Positions 27,541 through 35,418 of a stretch of DNA of 64,000 nt are shown one piece after another (the first letter of the stretch is position 1; each line of letters opens with the position of its first letter). The stretch lies in the NCBI RefSeq assembly GCF_014651035.1, contig NZ_BMWC01000002.1, positions 1 to 64,000 on the forward strand, given 5' to 3'. Origin of the DNA: Streptomyces lomondensis (GTDB lineage: Bacteria > Actinomycetota > Actinomycetes > Streptomycetales > Streptomycetaceae). The translations under genes were made by a program, and so were the position numbers. The notes beneath the pieces are model-generated. The model saw only the letters and a program-made list of their open reading frames with translations, had not been told where the DNA came from and made no database searches.

Positions 27541-27568
27541 CGCCTGAGGTCGAGGAGTGACGCCTGAG
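27529..27568 (+). repeat. 20-bp perfect tandem duplication across the sigH stop codon
   Basis: GTCGAGGAGTGACGCCTGAG occurs at 27529-27548 and again at 27549-27568 with no mismatch. The first copy includes the last two sigH codons and the stop TGA. It looks recent because it is exact. Confidence 0.9.
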
Positions 27569-27577
27569 GAGTGACGG

Positions 27578-28030
27578 CTACTTCGCCGTATCGCCGGAGT
27601 TGCCGGGCCCGCGGATCCCGAGGGCCCGGGTCGTCTCGGGGTTCACCAGCAGCACGAGCGCCGCGACGGCCACGACCGCGAGGGCGATCCCGCCCGGGAT
27701 GGCCATGCTGTCGGCCTGGAGCAGGTTGTAGGCCACCGGCAGCGCCATGAGCTGGGTGATGACGGCCGGGCCGCGGCTCCAGCTGCGGCGCCCGAGCAGC
27801 CCGCGCGCGGCGAGCAGCGGCAGCAGCGCGAGCACGACCAGCGTGATGCCCCCGGTCACGGCCTGCTGCCGGTCGTCCGGGTGGCCCGTGAAGCCGAGGA
27901 CGAGAATCCAGACGCCGCCGACGACCAGCGCGAGCCCCTCCAGTGCGGCCAGCAGCGCGGCGTACGTCAGTCGCCGCGGGCGGGGGCCGGTGGTTTCCAC
28001 GGTGGTGGTGGGGGTCTGCTCACTGCTCAC
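27578..28030 (-). CDS. Four-helix integral membrane protein
   Basis: This 150-residue protein has four membrane segments: LTYAALLAALEGLALVVGGVW, AVTGGITLVVLALLPLLAARGL, SRGPAVITQLMALPVAYNLL and GGIALAVVAVAALVLLVNPE. The termini are hydrophilic. Family not recognised beyond generic actinobacterial membrane protein. GTG 28030 lies six bases after TACCCT, so it may be leaderless. It is convergent with sigH and divergent from the lipid-kinase gene. Confidence 0.8.
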   Translation of the reverse strand: MSSEQTPTTTVETTGPRPRRLTYAALLAALEGLALVVGGVWILVLGFTGHPDDRQQAVTGGITLVVLALLPLLAARGLLGRRSWSRGPAVITQLMALPVAYNLLQADSMAIPGGIALAVVAVAALVLLVNPETTRALGIRGPGNSGDTAK

Positions 28031-28146
28031 CCCTGAAGGGTAGCCCTCGTCGTACGCGCCCCCCGTGGCGAGGTTCGCTCCCGCTCTCTTACCCGATCCC
28101 TACCTCGGCCTGTGCCCGGTACCCCCCAGTAGGTACGCTGCCAGTC

Positions 28147-29115
28147 ATGCGTGCACTCCTCGTGGTCAATCCGGCGGCAACCACCACAAGTGCGCGCACA
28201 CGCGACGTACTGATCCACGCGCTCGCCAGCGAGATGAAGCTGGAGGCGGTCACCACCGAGTACCGCGGCCACGCGCGCGACCTGGGCCGCCATGCGGCGG
28301 ACAGCGACGACATCGACCTGGTGGTGGCCCTCGGCGGCGACGGCACGGTCAACGAGGTGGTCAACGGCCTGCTGCACGCCGGCCCCGCCCCCGGACACCT
28401 CCCCCGCCTCGCCGTGGTGCCGGGCGGATCCACCAACGTCTTCGCCCGCGCCCTGGGCCTGCCCAACGACGCCGTGGAAGCCACCGGCGCCCTGCTGGAC
28501 GCCCTGCGCGACGGCAGCGAACGCACCGTAGGCCTGGGTCTGACCTCGGGCACGCCGGGCACGGAGGACGAGGCCGTGCCGGCCCGCTGGTTCACCTTCA
28601 ACGCGGGCCTCGGCTTCGACGCCGGCGTGGTCGGCCGGGTGGAGCAGCACCGCGAGCGCGGCCGGAAATCCACACACGCTCTTTACGTACGCCAGGTCCT
28701 GCGCCAACTCCTCGGTGAACCGAACCGCCGATACGGGACGATCACGCTGGAGCGGGCCGGGGAAGACCCGGTCACCGATCTGGTGCTGTCCATAGTCTCG
28801 AACACCTCACCGTGGACGTTTCTGGGGAATCGCCCGATCTATGCGGCACCTAAGGCCTCGTTCGATACCGGCCTCGATCTCTTCGGTCTCAGCCGCCTGT
28901 CCACCGCGGCGGTTGCCCGGTATGGCACCCAGTTGCTCACTTCGTCCCCCGAGCGCGGACCCCATGGAAAGCACGCCACCTCTCTGCACGACTTGACGGA
29001 GTTCACCTTGCATTCGAAGGTGCCGCTCCCCCTCCAGATGGACGGTGACCACCTGGGGCTGCGAACGAGCGTGACGTTCACAGGCGTACGCCGTGCACTG
29101 CGTGTGATTGTGTGA
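28147..29115 (+). CDS. Diacylglycerol kinase catalytic-domain (DagK/YegS/LCB5) family protein
   Basis: Probable soluble lipid kinase phosphorylating diacylglycerol or a related lipid. The 322-residue protein opens MRALLVVNPAATTTSARTRD and has the nucleotide-binding VVALGGDGTVNEVVNGLL at about residue 60, PGGSTNVFARALGLP, and the C-terminal LQMDGDHLG region with acidic catalytic residues. ATG 28147 is seven bases after TACGCT, which indicates a leaderless transcript. Confidence 0.9.
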   Translation: MRALLVVNPAATTTSARTRDVLIHALASEMKLEAVTTEYRGHARDLGRHAADSDDIDLVVALGGDGTVNEVVNGLLHAGPAPGHLPRLAVVPGGSTNVFARALGLPNDAVEATGALLDALRDGSERTVGLGLTSGTPGTEDEAVPARWFTFNAGLGFDAGVVGRVEQHRERGRKSTHALYVRQVLRQLLGEPNRRYGTITLERAGEDPVTDLVLSIVSNTSPWTFLGNRPIYAAPKASFDTGLDLFGLSRLSTAAVARYGTQLLTSSPERGPHGKHATSLHDLTEFTLHSKVPLPLQMDGDHLGLRTSVTFTGVRRALRVIV

Positions 29116-29437
29116 GCAGAACTGGCTAAAGTCCTTTCACTCGAACGTTTAGGCCAGGATCCACCCCATGGAAGTACGGCTGTGACCTAGTCGACACCGA
29201 AGAATCAAAAAAAACTTTCCGGAAGGGGTTGTATCCGCCGCTGAGGTTTGCGAGTCTCTACGTGGCGATCGGGACGGCCCGCAACACCGGCCTCCACTGA
29301 TCACCAGAACCCCTCTTCAATTCACAGGACCCACGCCAGGGAACCTGGCGGTCGGCCCTTCACTTGTTGAGGGATTCGTGAAAGCGTTCACATTCACAAG
29401 CACACCCTGCACGTAATACCAAGGAGAGGTAGCAGCC
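29116..29437 (+). promoter_or_regulatory. Long leader/promoter region of wblE
   Basis: 322 bp without a gene. It is markedly less GC-rich, with an A8 run near 29209. A 7-bp hairpin CGCCAGG-GAA-CCTGGCG lies at 29334-29350, and GTGAA-AGCG-TTCAC is a perfect inverted repeat at 29378-29391. A TAATAC hexamer (29414-29419) sits too close to the AAGGAGAGG ribosome site to be the main promoter. Promoter and any regulator sites therefore lie further upstream in this region. Confidence 0.5.
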
Positions 29438-29695
29438 ATGGACTGGCGTCACAACGCCGTTTGCCGCGAGGAAGACCCCGAGCTCTTCTTCCCCATCGGC
29501 AACACCGGTCCTGCGCTGCTGCAGATCGAGGAAGCCAAGGCCGTCTGCCGTCGCTGCCCGGTGATCGAGCAGTGTCTGCAGTGGGCGCTCGAGTCCGGCC
29601 AGGACTCCGGCGTCTGGGGTGGTCTCAGCGAGGACGAGCGCCGCGCCATGAAGCGCCGTGCCGCCCGCAACCGGGCCCGTCAGGCCTCCGCCTGA
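29438..29695 (+). CDS. wblE: WhiB-family iron-sulfur transcription factor WblE
   Basis: WhiB-like proteins hold a [4Fe-4S] cluster, sense redox or nitric oxide, and act with the principal sigma factor. This 85-residue protein has the four cluster cysteines at 9, 37, 40 and 46 (VCREED, VCRRCPVIEQC), the GVWGG turn (58-62) and a basic AT-hook-like tail KRRAARNRARQ. Length and sequence match WblE (the WhiB1 orthologue in mycobacteria). ATG 29438 follows AAGGAGAGG. It is followed by a bidirectional terminator. Confidence 0.95.
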   Translation: MDWRHNAVCREEDPELFFPIGNTGPALLQIEEAKAVCRRCPVIEQCLQWALESGQDSGVWGGLSEDERRAMKRRAARNRARQASA

Positions 29696-29813
29696 CACCC
29701 CACCCCTGCTGACAGCCTGAGCTTGGCGGCGCGTACAGCGAGTACGCATCTCCCGCCCCCGAGCCGCAGCGCGCAGTTCCCCCGATGCGCTTACACAGCA
29801 GCAGCGAGCTTTA

Positions 29814-29842
29814 AGCCCCGGGCCACCAAGTGGCCCGGGGCT
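29814..29842. terminator. Bidirectional terminator between wblE and the sensor kinase
   Basis: AGCCCCGGGCCAC-CAA-GTGGCCCGGGGCT is a perfect 13-bp stem with a 3-base loop, placed between convergent genes. Confidence 0.92.
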
Positions 29843-29901
29843 CAATGCTGTTCACGGCCCCTTCCCTGACGGGCTGGGGCCCCTCCTACCGCGGTGACCT
29901 G

Positions 29902-31377
29902 CTACTTCTGTGACCGCACCGGAATGTCGAGGATCACTCGGGTGCCGCGCTCCGGGGCCTGGACCATGTCGAAGGTGCCGCCCAACTCGCCCTCCACCAG
30001 GGTCCGTACGATCTGGAGGCCGAGGTTGCCGGCGGTGTGCGGATCGAAGCCCGCCGGCAGGCCGACGCCGTCGTCCTGGACGGTGACCAGCAGTCGGGCC
30101 TCCTTCGTCGTGCCGCCGCGGATCGCCGACACCTCGACCGTGCCGGTGTCGCCCTCGCGGAAGCCGTGCTCCAGAGCGTTCTGCAGCACCTCGGTCAGCA
30201 CCATCGACAGCGGGGTGGCGACCTCGGCGTCGAGGATGCCGAAGCGGCCGGTGCGCCGGCCCGTGACCTTGCCCGGGGAGATCTCGGCGACCATCGCCAG
30301 GACACGGTCGGCGATGTCGTCGAACTCCACGCGCTCGTCCAGGTTCTGGGAGAGCGTCTCGTGCACGATCGCAATCGATCCGACGCGCCGCACCGCCTCT
30401 TCGAGGGCCTCCCGGCCGCGGTCGGACTCGATGCGCCGGGCCTGGAGACGCAGCAGGGCCGCCACCGTCTGGAGGTTGTTCTTGACCCGGTGGTGGATCT
30501 CCCGGATCGTCGCGTCCTTGGTGATCAACTCGCGCTCGCGGCGGCGGAGTTCCGTGACGTCCCGCAGCAGGACCAGCGAACCGATGCGGGTGCCCTTGGG
30601 CTTGAGCGGGATCGCCCGGAGCTGGATGACCCCGTCCCTGGCCTCGATCTCGAACTCGCGCGGCGCCCAGCCGCTGGCGACCTTGGCGAGCGCCTCGTCC
30701 ACCGGGCCCCGGGTCGGGGCGAGTTCGGCGGTGGTCCGGCCCAGGTGCTGGCCGACGAGGTCGGAGGCGAGGCCGAGGCGGTGGTAGGCGGACAGGGCGT
30801 TCGGGGAGGCGTACTGGACGATGCCGTCGGCGTCGAGCCGGATGAGGCCGTCGCCGACGCGGGGCGAGGCGTCCATGTCGAGCTGCTGGTTCGCGAACGG
30901 GAAGGCACCGGCCGCGATCATCTGGGCGAGGTCGGAGGCGCTCTGGAGGTAGGTGAGCTCCAGGCGGCTCGGGGTGCGCACGGTGAGGAGGTTGGTGTTG
31001 CGCGCGATGACACCGAGGACGCGCCCCTCGCGCCGTACCGGGATCGACTCGACCCGGACGGGGACCTCCTCGCGCCACTCGGGGTCGCCCTCGCGCACGA
31101 TGCGGCCCTCGTCGAGGGCGGCGTCCAGCATGGGGCGGCGGCCGCGCGGGACGAGATGGCCCACCATGTCGTCCTGGTACGAGGTCGGGCCGGTGTTGGG
31201 CCGCATCTGGGCGACCGAGACGTACCGGGTGCCGTCGCTGGTGGGGACCCACAGGACCAGGTCGGCGAAGGAGAGGTCGGAGAGCAGCTGCCACTCCGAG
31301 ACCAGCAGGTGCAGCCACTCGAGGTCGGTGTCGTCGAGGGCGGTGTGCTGGCGTACGAGTTCGTTCATGGAGGGCAC
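29902..31377 (-). CDS. PdtaS-type sensor histidine kinase (GAF-PAS-HisKA_2-HATPase)
   Basis: This 491-residue cytosolic kinase has an N-terminal GAF-like domain (LHLLVSEWQLLSDLSFADLVLWVP), a PAS domain (LIRLDADGIVQYASPNALSAYHRLG), the phosphoacceptor box TIREIHHRVKNNLQTVAALLRLQARR (HisKA_2), and an HATPase domain (LQNALEHGF, VTVQDDGVGLPAGFD, GNLGLQIVRTLVEGELGG). This is the architecture of mycobacterial PdtaS, whose partner is an ANTAR RNA-binding response regulator; no partner gene is adjacent. GTG 31377 is six bases past TACGCT and is preferred to ATG 31368, which lacks a ribosome site. Confidence 0.9.
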   Translation of the reverse strand: MPSMNELVRQHTALDDTDLEWLHLLVSEWQLLSDLSFADLVLWVPTSDGTRYVSVAQMRPNTGPTSYQDDMVGHLVPRGRRPMLDAALDEGRIVREGDPEWREEVPVRVESIPVRREGRVLGVIARNTNLLTVRTPSRLELTYLQSASDLAQMIAAGAFPFANQQLDMDASPRVGDGLIRLDADGIVQYASPNALSAYHRLGLASDLVGQHLGRTTAELAPTRGPVDEALAKVASGWAPREFEIEARDGVIQLRAIPLKPKGTRIGSLVLLRDVTELRRRERELITKDATIREIHHRVKNNLQTVAALLRLQARRIESDRGREALEEAVRRVGSIAIVHETLSQNLDERVEFDDIADRVLAMVAEISPGKVTGRRTGRFGILDAEVATPLSMVLTEVLQNALEHGFREGDTGTVEVSAIRGGTTKEARLLVTVQDDGVGLPAGFDPHTAGNLGLQIVRTLVEGELGGTFDMVQAPERGTRVILDIPVRSQK

Positions 31378-31766
31378 GTGGCGAGCGTACCCGGGCGTTT
31401 GTACGGCTCTGAAATACCGGGACCGGGATGGTACGGCCCTGGAACGGCCGGCCGCCGGAAACACCCGCGGGCCGCGGCGCCTGAGAGGGACCCTCAACCC
31501 TCCCGGCACCGCAGCCCGGAGCAGTATCGGCCGTGGGGTGTGCGGTCCCGGTCGGCCGAAGGATGAGGAGCCGGGGCAGTCAGGGCAGAGAGCCTCGGTT
31601 CCTCGGTCCGCCTTCCTGTGCGGGGAAGGCGGAGGCTGGTGCACGCTGCACACGCGCTCTCGTCACGCATTCTGGACTAGACCACTCGGGGGTGTCCATG
31701 CGTTGGAGGCTGTTCGTTGTTGTTATTTCCGCGACGCGCCGGGCGCACCGGCGTCCACCACGCAGC
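31378..31766. other. Spacer between the sensor kinase and TetR genes
   Basis: 389 bp with no firmly supported gene. It holds an apparent DasR box (31673-31684) and, just after it, a possible 55-residue reading frame starting at 31698. The rest (31378-31640) shows no clear elements besides the kinase promoter at its left edge. Confidence 0.5.
31673..31684. promoter_or_regulatory. Orphan DasR-type (dre) box
   Basis: TCTGGACTAGACCACT spans 31671-31686 and contains the core TGGACTAGACCA, the same core as the box before dasR (41272-41283). It lies 296 bp upstream of the sensor kinase start and 14 bp before the possible small frame at 31698. Confidence 0.6.
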
Positions 31767-31865
31767 CTAACCCGTGTGGGTTCCTGTGCGGGGCCAGATG
31801 GACATGGCAATTTCCGCGACCGCCTCCAGTTCCTCCCGGCTCGCCCCGTCGCGTGCCTGTTGTGA
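31698..31865 (+). CDS. Possible small protein of 55 residues downstream of the orphan dre box
   Basis: ATG 31698 is preceded by GGGGGTG at 6-8 bp. The frame encodes MRWRLFVVVISATRRAHRRPPR and then a less convincing tail, and it overlaps the 3' end of the opposing TetR gene by 99 bp. The Arg-rich peptide resembles nothing I know. The case rests on the ribosome site and the dre box; it may be noise. Confidence 0.25.
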   Translation: MRWRLFVVVISATRRAHRRPPRSLTRVGSCAGPDGHGNFRDRLQFLPARPVACLL

Positions 31866-32417
31866 CATGCCCTGGATCATCGCTCCGGTGTGCCGGGCCA
31901 GGGCGGCGGCGTCGGTGCTCGGGGGCAGCACGCCGGCGGCGACATCGGCCCTGATACGGCTCTCGAAGGCGGCGATGTTGGCGTTGCGGCGGTCCCGCAG
32001 CGACTGTTCGACCTCGGGGTTCGAGCAGTTCGCGGCGGCGTGGACCACGAGGCAGCCGTGCGGATGGCCGGGTTCGGTGTACGCGACGGCGGCCTCCCGC
32101 AGCGTGCGCTCGACGGCGGCCCGCGCGGTGGGTTCCTCGGCGAGGGCGCGGTCGGTGAACGCGCCGTACCTCGTGCCGTAGACGCGCACGACCTCGTCGA
32201 AGAGGGACCGCTTGTCGCCGAAGGCCGCATAGAGGCTGGGGGCGCCGATGTCCATGACGCGCGTGAGGTCCGAGACGGACGTGGCCTCGTAGCCGTGCTC
32301 CCAGAAAGCGAGCAGCGCCTTCTCCAGGGCGGTCTCGCGGTCGAAGGAGCGGGGGCGGCCGCGGGGCCTGCCTCTGGTCTTGCCCTCGGCGCGGGCGGTT
32401 CCGTCCTCGTTCACCAT
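31767..32417 (-). CDS. TetR/AcrR family regulator of the divergent SDR gene
   Basis: This 216-residue regulator has the HTH RSFDRETALEKALLAFWEHGYEATSVSDLTRVMDIGAPSLYAAFGDKRSLFDEVV and a C-terminal domain with LVVHAAANCSNPEVEQSLRDRR. The Cys pair there (GCLVVHAAANC) is typical of the subgroup that controls SDR or reductase genes. Start ATG 32417 lies seven bases after TAAAAT, consistent with a leaderless message. Paired TAGCG-N2-CGCTA-like operators lie between it and the SDR gene. Confidence 0.9.
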   Translation of the reverse strand: MVNEDGTARAEGKTRGRPRGRPRSFDRETALEKALLAFWEHGYEATSVSDLTRVMDIGAPSLYAAFGDKRSLFDEVVRVYGTRYGAFTDRALAEEPTARAAVERTLREAAVAYTEPGHPHGCLVVHAAANCSNPEVEQSLRDRRNANIAAFESRIRADVAAGVLPPSTDAAALARHTGAMIQGMSQQARDGASREELEAVAEIAMSIWPRTGTHTG

Positions 32418-32429
32418 GGGGTGCATTTT

Positions 32430-32491
32430 ATAGCGGGCACTAGAGAAATGTCGGCGGGCTGTTGTACGGTCATTTCTGTAGCGACCGCTAG
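32430..32491. promoter_or_regulatory. Two mirror-image TetR operators
   Basis: TAGCGGGCACTA (32431-32442) and TAGCGACCGCTA (32479-32490) are the same motif facing each other. Each is flanked by AGAAATG/CATTTCT, so the half-regions 32430-32450 and 32471-32491 form a long imperfect inverted repeat. They cover both divergent promoters. Confidence 0.75.
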
Positions 32492-32514
32492 GAAAATACG
32501 AAGGGGGCGCCGCC

Positions 32515-33267
32515 ATGGGCGTGCTCACGGGCAGGACGGCACTCGTCACGGGGGCGAGCAGGGGCATCGGGCGAGGGATCGCCGAGCGGCTGGGGCGCGA
32601 CGGCGCGCGGGTCGCGGTGCACTACGGCAGGAACGAGGCGGCGGCGAAGGAGACGGTCGCGGCGATCGAGGCGGCGGGCGGCTCGGCGTTCACGCTGGGT
32701 GTGGAACTGGGTGTGCCGGGAGACGCCGAGGCGCTGTGGGAGGAGTTCGACCGGCACGCGGACGGGCTGGACATCCTGGTGAACAACGCGGGGATCGGCA
32801 ACACGCGGCCGATCGGGGAACTCGGCGAGCGGGAGTACGACAAGGTCTTCGCGGTGAACGTGAAAGCACCGTTCTTCATCCTCAAGCACGGCATGACGCG
32901 ACTGCGGGACGGCGGCCGGGTCGTCAACATCTCGTCGGGGCTGGCCCGGACCGCGGTGATGCCGGACAACATGGCGTACGCGATGACGAAGGGCGCGCTG
33001 GACGTCTTCTCCCGGGACCTGTCCAAGGTGCTGGGCCCGCGGGGCATCACGGTGAACTCGGTGGCGCCGGGGATCATCGACACGGACAACACGGCCGGGC
33101 TGCTGCGCGGCAGTGCCGACGGCTGGGCGAAGGCCGCGGCGATATCGGCGCTGGGCGGCGTGGGCGAACCCGCCGAGGTCGCCGACGTGGTGGCGTTCCT
33201 GGTCTCGGACGGCGGGCGGTGGGTGACGGGGAGCTGGGTGGATGTGACGGGGGGTTCGCTTCAGTGA
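32515..33267 (+). CDS. Short-chain dehydrogenase/reductase
   Basis: This 250-residue Rossmann enzyme has the cofactor motif VTGASRGIGRGIAERLG at residue 11, NNAG (DILVNNAGIGN), the catalytic Ser (VVNISSGLAR), Tyr and Lys (MAYAMTKGAL) and the closing VTGSWVDVTGGSLQ. NADP preference is likely from the Arg in the HYGRNE loop. ATG 32515 follows a GAAGGGGG site. It is controlled by the divergent TetR protein. Its stop overlaps the end of the convergent SIS gene by 7 bp. Confidence 0.92.
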   Translation: MGVLTGRTALVTGASRGIGRGIAERLGRDGARVAVHYGRNEAAAKETVAAIEAAGGSAFTLGVELGVPGDAEALWEEFDRHADGLDILVNNAGIGNTRPIGELGEREYDKVFAVNVKAPFFILKHGMTRLRDGGRVVNISSGLARTAVMPDNMAYAMTKGALDVFSRDLSKVLGPRGITVNSVAPGIIDTDNTAGLLRGSADGWAKAAAISALGGVGEPAEVADVVAFLVSDGGRWVTGSWVDVTGGSLQ

Positions 33268-34334
33268 GTCTCCGTCACCTTCGCCAGGGCGCGAGGGGCG
33301 TCCGGGTCCTGGCCGCGGGCGATGGTGACCTCGTAGGCCAGGAGTTGGAGGGGGATGATCTCCAGGATGGGCTGGACCTCCTCGGCGACGCCTTCCGTCG
33401 GCAGGACGAAGCCGGCCGACGCCTGCTCGACCTGGCTCCTGGGGCCGATGACGACGAGGTCGGCGCCGCGGCCGCGCAGCCGGTCCAGGACGGGCTGGAG
33501 CGCTTCGCCGCCCTTGCCGTCGGTGACCACGGCGATGACCGGGGAGACGTTGTCGACCATGGCGAGCGGTCCGTGCAGCAGGTCGGCGCCGGAGTAGGAG
33601 AGGGCGGGGATGTAGCTGGTCTCCATCAGCTTCAGGGCGGCCTCCTTGGCCGTGGGATAGCCGTAGCCGCGTGAGGTGATCACCATGCGCTCGGCGAAGC
33701 GGTAGCGGGCGGCGAGGGCGCGCACCTCGTCCTGCCGGGCGAGCAGTTGCTCGGCGAGGTCCGGCAGCACGTGCGCCTGCGCGCCGTCGCCGCCGCGCAG
33801 GCCCTCGACGAACAGGTAGAGCGCGAGGAGGGAGGCGGTGTAGGTCTTGGTCGCGGGGAGGGCCTTCTCCGGTCCGGCCATGATGTCGATGTGGTACTCG
33901 GAGACGCCGGCGAGCGGTGAGTCGGGGTTGTTGGTGACGGCCAGCGTGATCGCGCCGGCCTCGCGGGCGGCCCGGGTGGAGGCGACCAGGTCCGGGGAGC
34001 CGCCGGACTGGCTGACGGTGATGACGAGGACGTCGGTGAGGTCCGGGCGGGCGCCGTAGGCCGTGGTGGTGGACATCGAGGTGAGCCCGCAGGGATGGCC
34101 GAGCCGGATCTCCAGGAGGTACTTGGCGTAGAGGGCGGCGTTGTCGGAGGTGCCGCGCGCGGTCAGCAGGACGAAGCGGGGTGTGCGGGCGGCGATCCGC
34201 CGTGCCACGTCTCGGATGGCGGGAGCGCCGTCGGCCAGGATCCGGCGCAGGACGGCGGGCTGCTCCGCCATCTCCCGGGCCATGGTCCGGCCCGGGAGTT
34301 CGCTGAGGGGGTCCGGTGTGGCGGCGGCGGTCAT
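33261..34334 (-). CDS. SIS-domain sugar isomerase/deaminase, GlmS/NagB-II-like
   Basis: This 357-residue protein has two SIS domains like the isomerase half of GlmS: FVLLTARGTSDNAALYAKYLLE and VITVSQSGGSPDLVASTRAAREAG in the first, MVITSRGYGYPTAKEAALKLMETSYIPALSYSGADLLHGPLAM in the second. No glutamine amidotransferase domain is present, so it probably deaminates or isomerises amino-sugar phosphates (AgaS/NagB-II type). ATG 34334 follows GGAAGGA. It is divergent from nagB, and the shared region contains a DasR box. Confidence 0.88.
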   Translation of the reverse strand: MTAAATPDPLSELPGRTMAREMAEQPAVLRRILADGAPAIRDVARRIAARTPRFVLLTARGTSDNAALYAKYLLEIRLGHPCGLTSMSTTTAYGARPDLTDVLVITVSQSGGSPDLVASTRAAREAGAITLAVTNNPDSPLAGVSEYHIDIMAGPEKALPATKTYTASLLALYLFVEGLRGGDGAQAHVLPDLAEQLLARQDEVRALAARYRFAERMVITSRGYGYPTAKEAALKLMETSYIPALSYSGADLLHGPLAMVDNVSPVIAVVTDGKGGEALQPVLDRLRGRGADLVVIGPRSQVEQASAGFVLPTEGVAEEVQPILEIIPLQLLAYEVTIARGQDPDAPRALAKVTETH

Positions 34335-34542
34335 GACGGGGTCCTTCCGGTGCGCGGGCGGATGCAGGTCCCATTCCACTCCCCCGGGTCGCGGAACGCC
34401 CGCGCGGGAGGGCCGATGTGCACGCCGCGGTCACGGAAGGACCGGCTCTGTTCACCCGCCGGAGGCCTGGTCGGCACGGTCGGGTCGTCCCTGCGGGAGG
34501 GGCGGCGTTCACCCTGGGAGGGGCGGGTCCGCTCTGTTAGAT

Positions 34543-34554
34543 TGGTCTAAACCA
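34543..34554. promoter_or_regulatory. DasR (dre) box between the SIS gene and nagB
   Basis: TGGTCTAAACCA differs from the consensus TGGTCTAGACCA at one base. It lies 58 bp upstream of the nagB start. DasR is known to repress nagB and is released by glucosamine-6-phosphate. Confidence 0.85.
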
Positions 34555-34612
34555 CACGACCCTCCCGGGTCCGGTCCCAGGTGAGCATTCCTCTCAGATC
34601 GGCAGGCCCAGC

Positions 34613-35398
34613 GTGGAAGTTGTCATCGTTCCGGACGCCAAGGCGGGCGGCGAGCTCATCGCCGAGGCCATGGCCCAGCTGCTCCGGCGCAAGCCCGGCG
34701 CTCTGCTCGGCGTGGCCACCGGCTCGACGCCGCTGCCCGTGTACGAGGCACTGGCGGCCAAGGTGCGCTCCGGTGCCGTGGACGTCGCGCGGGCGCGGAT
34801 CGCCCAGCTCGACGAGTATGTGGGGCTGCCCGCCGACCATCCGGAGTCCTACCGCTCGGTGCTGCGGCGGGAGGTGCTGGAGCCGCTCGGGATCGCGATG
34901 GACCAGTTCATGGGTCCGGACGGCACGGCCGCGGACGTGCAGGGGGCGTGCGAGGCGTACGACAAGGCCCTCGCGGACGCCGGGGGCGTGGACCTTCAGC
35001 TGCTCGGGATCGGCACCGACGGGCACATAGGGTTCAACGAGCCGTGCTCGTCGCTGGCGTCGCGGACGCGGATCAAGACGCTGACCGAGCAGACCCGGAT
35101 CGACAACGCGCGCTTCTTCGACGGCGAGATCGACCAGGTGCCGCACCACGTGATCACGCAGGGCATCGGCACGATCCTGGAGGCCCGGCACCTGGTGCTG
35201 CTCGCCACCGGCGAGGGCAAGGCGGACGCGGTCGCGGCGACGGTGGAAGGGCCGGTCGCCGCGGTGTGCCCCGCGTCCGCGCTCCAGCTCCACCCGCACG
35301 CGACCGTCGTCGTCGACGATGCCGCCGCGTCGAAGCTGAAGCTCGCGGACTACTTCCGGCACACGTACGCCAACAAGCCGGAGTGGCAGGGCATCTAG
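34613..35398 (+). CDS. nagB: Glucosamine-6-phosphate deaminase
   Basis: NagB converts glucosamine-6-phosphate to fructose-6-phosphate and ammonia, the exit of amino sugars into glycolysis. The 261-residue protein has VATGSTPLPVYEAL (phosphate site), QLDEYVGL with the catalytic Asp67, and GIGTDGHIGFNEP with Asp136, His138 and Glu143. GTG 34613 is the start. The dre box upstream places it in the DasR regulon, and NagB removes the DasR inducer, giving feedback. Confidence 0.97.
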   Translation: MEVVIVPDAKAGGELIAEAMAQLLRRKPGALLGVATGSTPLPVYEALAAKVRSGAVDVARARIAQLDEYVGLPADHPESYRSVLRREVLEPLGIAMDQFMGPDGTAADVQGACEAYDKALADAGGVDLQLLGIGTDGHIGFNEPCSSLASRTRIKTLTEQTRIDNARFFDGEIDQVPHHVITQGIGTILEARHLVLLATGEGKADAVAATVEGPVAAVCPASALQLHPHATVVVDDAAASKLKLADYFRHTYANKPEWQGI

Positions 35399-35418
35399 CC
35401 TGTCGTTCGGATCAGGTC

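Noticed and set aside
29414..29419. TAATAC as the wblE promoter -10
   Set aside because: It would place the transcript start inside or after the ribosome-binding site, and no -35 partner lies at normal spacing.
30037..31566. Plus-strand frame of 509 codons over the sensor kinase
   Set aside because: Low-complexity composition, no recognisable domain, and fully antisense to a clear histidine kinase.
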